Below, piece by piece: positions 6,468 to 10,747 of a stretch of DNA of 12,321 bases (position 1 is the first letter of the stretch; every line of letters begins with the position of its first letter). The position numbers were made by a program, and so were the translations under genes. A model generated the notes under the pieces. That model was given only the letters and a program-made list of their open reading frames with translations. It was not told the DNA's origin and searched no databases. Source of the stretch: Patescibacteria group bacterium (GTDB taxonomy: Bacteria; Patescibacteriota; Minisyncoccia; Portnoybacterales; GWB1-42-6); assembly GCA_018818145.1 (NCBI GenBank), contig JAHIST010000089.1, positions 1 to 12,321 of the forward strand, written 5' to 3'.

Positions 6468-6496
6468 ATATTATGCCCAAAAAAATATAAAGTCAA
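6468..6496 (-). promoter_or_regulatory. Promoter of the matrixin gene
   Basis: TTGACT (6491-6496), a 17-base spacer and TAATAT (6468-6473) on the minus strand. It predicts a leader of about 50 bases before ATG 6412. The purine-rich AAAGGAG in that leader is too far from the ATG to be its ribosome binding site. Confidence 0.55.
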
Positions 6497-6509
6497 AACA
6501 GCTCCGGGG

Positions 6510-6707
6510 TTATTTCTTCTGCTCTTCTTTTATCCATCTGGTGATGAAATATATTGAGAGAACAATGAAAAGCACCCACCAAAGCCACAATAAACCGGCA
6601 AGGCAGTCGTGAAAATAAATGGCCAAAATAATACCGAGGGAAATAAGGCATAGCTTTACTAAGCCAATCTCCCACCAACGAAATGTCCACGTTTTAAAGA
6701 TGTGCAT
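6510..6707 (-). CDS. Small two-helix membrane protein (65 aa)
   Basis: Residues 1-12 are aromatic and basic (MHIFKTWTFRWW). Hydrophobic segments at about 14-31 and 37-57 form two transmembrane helices, followed by a charged tail RWIKEEQKK. The Trp-rich start and helix pair resemble small uncharacterised proteins I associate with Parcubacteria, though no function is known. A perfect TATAAT lies 31 bases upstream of the start, supporting expression. It precedes the matrixin gene, which has its own promoter. The alternative overlapping frame in this region lacks membrane character and codes poorly. Confidence 0.7.
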   Translation of the reverse strand: MHIFKTWTFRWWEIGLVKLCLISLGIILAIYFHDCLAGLLWLWWVLFIVLSIYFITRWIKEEQKK

Positions 6708-6737
6708 ATTATTTAAGTTTAAATTAGTAACATTTTT

Positions 6738-6755
6738 ATTATACCGCTTTGAGCG
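6738..6755 (-). promoter_or_regulatory. Promoter -10 box with adjoining inverted repeat for the 65-aa gene
   Basis: TATAAT (6738-6743) lies 31 bases before ATG 6707 on the minus strand. Immediately upstream, CGCT-TTG-AGCG (6745-6755) is a perfect four-base inverted repeat in the spacer, a possible operator. No convincing -35 box is visible. Confidence 0.45.
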
Positions 6756-6796
6756 CTAAAATACCATCGGGCGCAGAAAGATTAGCTCCGCATCGT

Positions 6797-6834
6797 GGAC
6801 GACGTTACTTCGTCCGTCCATAGCTTTAGCGAAG
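6797..6834. repeat. Overlapping hairpins in the gap before the glucosidase-like gene
   Basis: GGACGA (6797-6802) can pair with TCGTCC (6810-6815), and alternatively CTTCG (6808-6812) with CGAAG (6830-6834) around TAGCTTTAG. No T-run follows, so it is not a terminator. The sequence has the look of a dispersed palindromic repeat; only one copy is in this window. The remainder of 6708-6871 holds only the promoter at 6738. Confidence 0.35.
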
Positions 6835-6871
6835 GAGGAGAACCCGTTTGATGGCAATATAGTTACCTCGC

Positions 6872-8050
6872 TTAATCCTCCCAAATCATATTTAACAAGC
6901 CGCAGATGGCCCAAGCCTGAAGAGAATTGGCTTTAATGGTTTTTTTTAATCTTTTTTCGTACTGTCGGGCGCCACTAGAAAGGGAAATAATTTCGTCATT
7001 TTTTACTCCAAACAGCTCCGGTATTTGTCCTAATTCCCGATAAGCCGATAATAGAGCCTGTTTTATTCGCTCTGCTTCTTTTGAAAACCCCGCTTGTTTA
7101 AGGCCGTAATAAATTACCCAGTTGTCATGAGGCCAAATAGATCCGAGATGATAACTGGAATAATTAAAATCCGGGTCATTTTCAGAAACCGTGCGGATGC
7201 CGAAAGACGTAAAAATATCTTCTTTAAAAAGACGTTTTACTAATTTTTGCATAGCTTCTTCCGGAACAATGCCGGAAAAAAGAAGATGGCCGGGATTGGA
7301 AGAAACGCTTTTCTTGGGTTTTTTATTTTTAGCAAGAGCCAAGTAATAATATTGCTCCTTTTCCCACCAAAAAGCTTTTTGAAACGCGTTCTTTAGCGCT
7401 TCCGCCTTCTCTGTCCATAAATTCTTTAAAGAATCATCCTTGCTAAAATACTCGGCCAGCTTGATGCCGGCCCTATAAGCCGCGTAAGCATAACCCTGAA
7501 CTTCAACAATTGCTACTGGCGGAATAATTTTCAGGTGATCTTCAAAGTTATCGCGCCAACCCTGATGAAAAAGACCATAGGGATTTCTTCTTTTATATTC
7601 TATAAAATTATCTTGGTCAGGATCGCCATAAACCGCCAGCCAGTTAAGAGCCCTTATAATGTTATCCCAAATTTGCAAAAGAAAATTTTTGTCATTGGTT
7701 TTTTCAAAATATTTTTCCGCCACAATAACAAAAAGCGGAGTAGAATCAACGCTGCCAAAATAAGGAAATTCCAAATGAGGAAAAACTAACTGATCTTTGT
7801 GCTTAAACCGATATTCATGTAAAATTTTACCCGGCTCTTCTTCTGACTTATTGTTTATAACCTTACCCTGATATTTTGCCAAAATCTTCAAAGTATTTTT
7901 CGCAATTATCGGATTTATTTCAATCATCTGCCAAGAACTTATAAGAGAATCTCTGCCAAAAAGAAAAAAATAATTCGGGTAGCCGGCCCTTAGATAACCT
8001 TCGGGTGTTTTTAATTTATCAATCTCTAAAAGTAATTTATCCCGCAACAT
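6872..8050 (-). CDS. Amylo-alpha-1,6-glucosidase (glycogen debranching) C-terminal-type glycoside hydrolase
   Basis: The 392-residue product matches the (alpha/alpha)6-barrel domain of glycogen debranching enzymes. Seen motifs: Y-F-F-L-F-G-R-D-S at 27-35, G-K-I-L-H-E-Y-R at 74-81, Y-F-G-S-V-D-S-T-P-L-F at 97-107, H-Q-G-W-R-D-N at 162-168, S-N-P-G-H-L-L-F-S-G at 251-260, S-Y-H-L-G-S-I-W-P-H-D-N at 299-310, then Q-I-P-E-L-F. Conserved Asp residues in GRD, VDST and WRDN are candidates for catalysis or sugar binding. Debranching enzymes are usually longer, with a separate N-terminal domain; here the catalytic barrel stands alone with no signal peptide, so it should act in the cytoplasm on alpha-glucans or trehalose-like sugars. 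The exact substrate is not decidable. The start abuts the 12-bp repeat array and has no obvious ribosome binding site. Confidence 0.82.
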   Translation of the reverse strand: MLRDKLLLEIDKLKTPEGYLRAGYPNYFFLFGRDSLISSWQMIEINPIIAKNTLKILAKYQGKVINNKSEEEPGKILHEYRFKHKDQLVFPHLEFPYFGSVDSTPLFVIVAEKYFEKTNDKNFLLQIWDNIIRALNWLAVYGDPDQDNFIEYKRRNPYGLFHQGWRDNFEDHLKIIPPVAIVEVQGYAYAAYRAGIKLAEYFSKDDSLKNLWTEKAEALKNAFQKAFWWEKEQYYYLALAKNKKPKKSVSSNPGHLLFSGIVPEEAMQKLVKRLFKEDIFTSFGIRTVSENDPDFNYSSYHLGSIWPHDNWVIYYGLKQAGFSKEAERIKQALLSAYRELGQIPELFGVKNDEIISLSSGARQYEKRLKKTIKANSLQAWAICGLLNMIWED

Positions 8051-8093
8051 AGAAAGTGTTACTTAACTTGTTACTTAACTTATTACTTAACAT
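8037..8093 (-). CDS. Possible 18-codon leader peptide overlapping the glucosidase start
   Basis: ATG 8093 opens a short frame reading MLSNKLSNKLSNTFYVAG, ending TAA at 8037-8039, in a different frame from the glucosidase-like gene and overlapping its first 14 bases. AAAGGTGAGGA just before the ATG is a plausible ribosome binding site, whereas the enzyme's own ATG has none. The peptide repeat (LSNK) is a direct result of the 12-bp tandem array. It could couple translation to the enzyme or be chance. Confidence 0.3.
   Translation of the reverse strand: MLSNKLSNKLSNTFYVAG
8058..8093. repeat. Three tandem 12-bp units
   Basis: GTTACTTAACTT occurs exactly at 8058-8069 and 8070-8081, followed by ATTACTTAACAT at 8082-8093. 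The array ends seven bases before the start codon of the glucosidase-like gene. It shares unit length and motif with the three-unit array at 80-115. Confidence 0.85.
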
Positions 8094-8107
8094 TCCTCAC
8101 CTTTAGT

Positions 8108-8332
8108 TTAAGGAGTTTTCTTGTTTTTGTCTTTGATCTTGTAAATTAAGCTATATATGACGGCAATTAAAATATAAATGGGCAACACGAAGACTACGAG
8201 TATAAAGAAAAAAGCTTCTTCCACCCTCATTAACCCGCTTATCAAGTTGTGTAGGATTATCAAAACAAATCCTCCAACAACTACTATCCAAAGCTTCTTC
8301 CAGCTTAATAAAAATAAGTTTTTGATTTTCAT
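8108..8332 (-). CDS. Small two-helix membrane protein (74 aa)
   Basis: From ATG 8332 the product is 74 residues: a short N-terminal segment KIKNLFLLSWKKLW, a first hydrophobic helix at about 14-36, a polar turn (RVEEA), a second helix at about 42-64 and a basic tail KIKDKNKKTP. This is a typical uncharacterised inner-membrane protein; function unknown. A longer frame opening at 8422 would start inside the preceding terminator and add a non-conserved-looking polar tail, so the inner ATG is preferred. An extended -10 box six bases before that ATG predicts a leaderless transcript. It lies upstream of the glucosidase-like gene on the same strand and may be co-transcribed with it. Confidence 0.72.
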   Translation of the reverse strand: MKIKNLFLLSWKKLWIVVVGGFVLIILHNLISGLMRVEEAFFFILVVFVLPIYILIAVIYSLIYKIKDKNKKTP

Positions 8333-8338
8333 ACCCCC

Positions 8339-8347
8339 AGTATACCA
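8339..8347 (-). promoter_or_regulatory. Extended -10 promoter of the 74-aa gene, predicted leaderless
   Basis: TGG-TATACT on the minus strand (TATACT at 8339-8344) lies six bases before ATG 8332, the same spacing as in the ATPase promoter. The -35 region is poor. The GGGGG run between the box and the ATG is too close to act as a normal ribosome binding site. Confidence 0.5.
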
Positions 8348-8363
8348 CCTTCTCCCTCTAACC

Positions 8364-8385
8364 AAAAACACCCCGAAGGGTGTTT
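8364..8385 (-). terminator. Intrinsic terminator with UUCG tetraloop, downstream of tRNA-Asn
   Basis: On the minus strand AAACACCC and GGGTGTTT form a perfect 8-bp stem closed by C(TTCG)G, an exceptionally stable tetraloop, and the T-run extends for five bases (8368-8364). It closes the transcription unit that includes the tRNA. Confidence 0.75.
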
Positions 8386-8462
8386 GGTGATTTTGCTCGC
8401 TTATAGAAAGTTTTCTGGTCACAAAGTAAAATATAAAAATACCACATATAATTTTATGGCTT

Positions 8463-8483
8463 GCACTGAGCTTGCCGAAGTGC
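8463..8483. repeat. Palindromic repeat touching the tRNA 3' end
   Basis: GCACT (8463-8467) and AGTGC (8479-8483) are perfect reverse complements around GAGCTTGCCGA. On the minus strand the core reads CTTCGGCAAGCTCAG, close to the CTTCGACAAGCTCAG core I recall as a dispersed palindrome in varied bacterial genomes. Its last base is the tRNA discriminator position, so it begins exactly where the tRNA ends. Confidence 0.5.
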
Positions 8484-8554
8484 TCCGCGGGCAGGATTCG
8501 AACCTGCGACCAAGCGATTAACAGTCGCTCGCTCTACCACTGAGCTACCGCGGA
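8483..8554 (-). tRNA. tRNA-Asn (anticodon GUU)
   Basis: Minus-strand cloverleaf of 72 bases: acceptor TCCGCGG with CCGCGGA, D arm GCTC-AGTGGTA-GAGC, anticodon stem AGCGA with TCGCT around loop CTGTTAA (anticodon GTT), five-base variable loop, T arm GCAGG-TTCGAAT-CCTGC, and discriminator G. All stems are perfectly paired. The 3' CCA is not encoded (the next bases are CAC), so it must be added by tRNA nucleotidyltransferase. Confidence 0.97.
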
Positions 8555-8560
8555 AAGTGT

Positions 8561-8592
8561 TCAGTTTGTAGTTTTTAGTAAATAGTTTTTAG
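8561..8592 (+). repeat. Left inverted repeat of the four-helix-bundle element
   Basis: A 32-base stretch starting TCAGTTT and ending TAGTTTTTAG, matching the reverse complement of 8982-9013 at 26 of 32 positions. It lies seven bases upstream of the tRNA-Asn 5' end and six bases past the stop of the four-helix-bundle gene. Confidence 0.7.
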
Positions 8593-8598
8593 CAAAAA

Positions 8599-8964
8599 TC
8601 ACAAACGTTTTTTTAAAGTACTAATTAAACTATTTAGCATCTTCATTATTTCCTGTAAAATTAACTCTAAATTATTATAATTCAAAATTTTTAAATTGGG
8701 AAGTTTTTTGCATATTTCAATTTGTGTTTCAAGTTCAGCTCCCGACCCATAAGCTATGTATAAAAACTGCAAAAATTCTTTACAGTGGCCTCTTTTCTGG
8801 CCCTCAGCTATATTTGATGGCACAGCAACAGCCGCTCGCCGCATTTGCGATGTTAAACCAAAAACTTCAGACCGAGGAAATTTTTCCGTCAATTTATAAA
8901 CCTCTACCACCAAAACAAGGCTCTTTTGCCAAACCTTTAAATCTTTAAAGGAATTTGATTGCAT
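8599..8964 (-). CDS. Four-helix-bundle protein (S23/23S rRNA intervening-sequence family)
   Basis: The 121-residue product carries the family signature: F-K-D-L-K-V-W-Q-K-S near the N-terminus, Y-K-L-T-E-K-F-P, then F-G-L-T-S-Q-M-R-R-A-A-V-A-V-P-S-N-I-A-E-G at 35-55, followed by two further helices ending in a basic tail. Length matches the family. Homologues are encoded in intervening sequences of 23S rRNA genes in some bacteria and free-standing in many uncultured ones; the biochemical role is not established. Here it is not in an rRNA gene but sits between rpoD and tRNA-Asn, bounded by imperfect inverted repeats at 8561-8592 and 8982-9013, giving a compact 453-bp unit that looks inserted. 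No ribosome binding site is visible. The stop codon is TGA. Confidence 0.9.
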   Translation of the reverse strand: MQSNSFKDLKVWQKSLVLVVEVYKLTEKFPRSEVFGLTSQMRRAAVAVPSNIAEGQKRGHCKEFLQFLYIAYGSGAELETQIEICKKLPNLKILNYNNLELILQEIMKMLNSLISTLKKRL

Positions 8965-8981
8965 TTTTCTAAAAACACGTT

Positions 8982-9013
8982 CTAAAAACTAAAAACTACC
9001 AACTAAAAACTGA
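8982..9013 (-). repeat. Right inverted repeat of the four-helix-bundle element
   Basis: On the minus strand this 32-base stretch begins TCAGTTTTTAGTTGGTAG and continues with AGTTTTT units. It pairs with the left copy at 8561-8592 and ends exactly at the base before the rpoD stop codon. A 27-base part (8985-9011) recurs inside dnaG at 11893-11919 with one difference. Confidence 0.75.
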
Positions 9014-10258
9014 CTAATATCCTTTTAATTTTTTGGATTGTCCGTGCGCTCGGATTTTTTCCAAGGATTTGGCTTCAATTTGCCGGATGCGCTCGCGGGT
9101 AACGCCAAATTCCTTGCCGACTTCTTCTAAAGTATGAGTGATGCCGTCGTCCAGCCCGAAGCGCATTTTTAGAATTTTTTGTTCCCGCGGCGATAAATCA
9201 ACAAGAATATCTTTTAATTGCTCTTTAAGCAGCAACCGGGCCGCCGAATGATGCGGCAAAATTGTTTTTTCGTCTTCAATAAATTCGCCCAAGGTTGAAT
9301 CTTCCTCGTCGCCGCCCACCGGCGCCTCCAGAGAAATTGTTTCCTGCGAAATTTTGATAATCTGGCGGACTTTATCTAACTCCACCCCCATCTCGGCCGC
9401 AATTTCTTCGGGCAGAGGCTCACGTCCCAAATCCTGCAGAAGCCGGCGCTTGACCTGCGTGTATTTGGAAATTGTTTCTACCATATGAACGGGAATGCGA
9501 ATAGTGCGGGACTGGTCGGCCAGAGCGCGAGTTATGGCCTGGCGGATCCACCAAGTGGCGTAGGTTGAAAATTTATAGCCCCGCCGCCAATCATACTTTT
9601 CCACTGCCTTAAACAAACCGATATTGCCTTCCTGAATCAAGTCCAGCAGGGTTAAATTCGGGCTGCGGCCGACATAGCGCTTGGCAATAGAAACGACTAA
9701 ACGTAAGTTTGCGTTAGTCAGGCGCTGTTTGGCCGCCTCGTCGCCTTTTTCATTTCGCTTGGCCAGCTCAACTTCTTCCTCTCCTTTGAGCAGACGCACC
9801 TTGCCGATTTCGCGCAAATACATCTGGACAGAATCAAGCGTTGTTTCGTCTAACCCGGCCATTAAGTCTTCCTTTGCTTGTTTTTCGGGCGGAGGCAGGG
9901 CCTCAATTAATTCTCCGGATTCAACCACATTAATATTGGCCGCTTCCAGCCGCCGGTATAGCTGTTCCAGCCCTTCAATGTCTTTTTCAATGTGAGGGAA
10001 AAAATGCAGCAGTTCGCTTTCGGTAATAAATCCCCGCCGCCGGCCACGCTCAATCAGGGTTTCAACCTGTTCGGGCTTAAACATTTCTTTTGCCTTAACA
10101 GATTCTTTTTTTGTCTTTTTGGTTTTTGCGCGCCGGCGCCGGGCCGCGCGCCTTTTAAGGCGTGGGGATTTATTTTTTTTAATCTTGCGCGCGGATTTTC
10201 TGACTATTTTTTTGACACGCTTTTTGAACAGTTTTTTTCTTTTTTTATTTTTGACCAT
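9014..10258 (-). CDS. rpoD: RNA polymerase primary sigma factor RpoD (sigma-70)
   Basis: A 414-residue group 1 sigma factor that directs RNA polymerase to housekeeping promoters. Residues 1-58 are an unusual Lys/Arg-rich tail. Residues 60-112 resemble sigma region 1.1. Region 1.2 starts at DSVQMYLREIG (142-152). Regions 2.1-2.4 span about 180-250, with N-L-R-L-V-V-S-I-A-K-R-Y, D-L-I-Q-E-G-N-I-G-L, and the -10-recognition/melting stretch Y-K-F-S-T-Y-A-T-W-W-I-R-Q-A-I-T-R-A. Region 3 follows H258-M-V-E-T, and region 4 (354-405) holds L-S-P-R-E-Q and the helix-turn-helix V-T-R-E-R-I-R-Q-I-E-A. It follows dnaG on the same strand, as in the classical macromolecular-synthesis order. No ribosome binding site precedes the ATG, which lies one base after a 20-base inverted-repeat arm. 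The stop is TAG. Confidence 0.97.
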   Translation of the reverse strand: MVKNKKRKKLFKKRVKKIVRKSARKIKKNKSPRLKRRAARRRRAKTKKTKKESVKAKEMFKPEQVETLIERGRRRGFITESELLHFFPHIEKDIEGLEQLYRRLEAANINVVESGELIEALPPPEKQAKEDLMAGLDETTLDSVQMYLREIGKVRLLKGEEEVELAKRNEKGDEAAKQRLTNANLRLVVSIAKRYVGRSPNLTLLDLIQEGNIGLFKAVEKYDWRRGYKFSTYATWWIRQAITRALADQSRTIRIPVHMVETISKYTQVKRRLLQDLGREPLPEEIAAEMGVELDKVRQIIKISQETISLEAPVGGDEEDSTLGEFIEDEKTILPHHSAARLLLKEQLKDILVDLSPREQKILKMRFGLDDGITHTLEEVGKEFGVTRERIRQIEAKSLEKIRAHGQSKKLKGY

Positions 10259-10259
10259 A

Positions 10260-10386
10260 CCGGGTAGTGAAAATTCGACTGGGATTTTTCGCCGCAGTCT
10301 AATTATCTATTAATAATAAATCTTCCTGCTATATGCCGGAGACAATATTAAAACAATAAATAAATTGTCGAATTTCTACTACCCGG
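10260..10386 (-). promoter_or_regulatory. Large inverted repeat in the rpoD 5' leader
   Basis: CCGGGTAG...ATTCGAC at 10260-10279 matches the reverse complement of 10367-10386 at 18 of 20 positions. The arms are 87 bases apart. In the rpoD mRNA the 3' arm ends one base before the ATG, so pairing would bury the initiation region. There is no T-run after it. It could be a translational switch or a MITE-like insertion. No clear rpoD promoter is visible in this interval. Confidence 0.55.
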
Positions 10387-10401
10387 CATAATTATATTTA
10401 A

Positions 10402-10493
10402 TTTTTTATTTAATTATATTTTTTGTTTCAGCAATTAATTCTGCCGACAATTGGCTGAATTTTTCCAGAAACTCTTTTAATTTTTGATTATTT
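10402..10493 (-). pseudogene. Duplicated 3' end of dnaG
   Basis: This 92-base block matches 10656-10747, the terminal codons and stop of dnaG, at 90 of 92 positions, at a fixed offset of 254. Its frame encodes the same C-terminus (KLKEFLEKFSQLSAEL..., then KNIIK and TAA); the two differences (TTA for TTG, ATA for ATT) are synonymous. It has no start and is not joined to the rest of dnaG. Either a local duplication or an assembly artefact from strain variants. Confidence 0.85.
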
Positions 10494-10537
10494 ATTTTTT
10501 TTAATTATTTATAATAATACTGGTATCTATACTAATT

Positions 10538-10630
10538 CCTCCTCCCCTCAGACGAGGGGAGGATTAAGGTGGGGAGTTGATTTTTTTAACACCTCCTCCC
10601 CCAGCCCCTCCTCAACTGAGGAGGGGAGGA
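10538..10630. repeat. GC-rich double-hairpin element between dnaG and its duplicated end
   Basis: Hairpin one: TCCTCCCCTC (10540-10549), loop AGAC, GAGGGGAGGA (10554-10563). Hairpin two: CCCCTCCTCA (10605-10614), two-base loop, TGAGGAGGGG (10617-10626). Both stems are perfect 10-mers, and the two hairpins are roughly inverted copies of each other across a central TTTTTTT. The sequence stands out from its AT-rich surroundings. It may act as a weak end-of-transcript structure for dnaG, although no U-run follows on the minus strand. Confidence 0.65.
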
Positions 10631-10655
10631 AAGAAAATGATTAACAATTACCTCG

Positions 10656-10747
10656 TTTTTTATTTAATAATATTTTTTGTTTCAGCAATTAATTCTGCCG
10701 ACAATTGGCTGAATTTTTCCAGAAACTCTTTCAATTTTTGATTATTT
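10656..10747 (-). repeat. In-gene copy of the 92-bp direct repeat
   Basis: This is the source copy of the block repeated at 10402-10493, covering the last dnaG codons and its stop plus four bases beyond it. The 162 bases between the copies (10494-10655) contain the double-hairpin element. Confidence 0.85.

Noticed and set aside
8333..8422. N-terminal extension of the 74-aa membrane protein up to ATG 8422
   Set aside because: It would run through the tRNA-unit terminator hairpin and the promoter, and adds a polar segment unlike the rest of the protein.
8556..8600. Promoter for tRNA-Asn in the left repeat
   Set aside because: The TTGCTA and ACTACA-like boxes are too poor and arise from the AGTTTTTAG repeat; the tRNA may be read from upstream.
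8561..9013. CRISPR-like repetition of TAGTTTTTAG units
   Set aside because: Units are short, uneven and inverted around a gene, with no unique spacers of constant length and no cas genes.
9681..10313. Plus-strand open frames opposite rpoD, rich in Phe and Arg
   Set aside because: They mirror the Lys/Arg-rich rpoD N-terminus and its codon bias; no motif or ribosome binding site supports them.
10280..10400. Promoter for rpoD inside the inverted repeat
   Set aside because: Several weak AT-rich candidates (TTGTTT, TTGTCT, GATAAT) compete and none has both boxes at good spacing, so no call was made.
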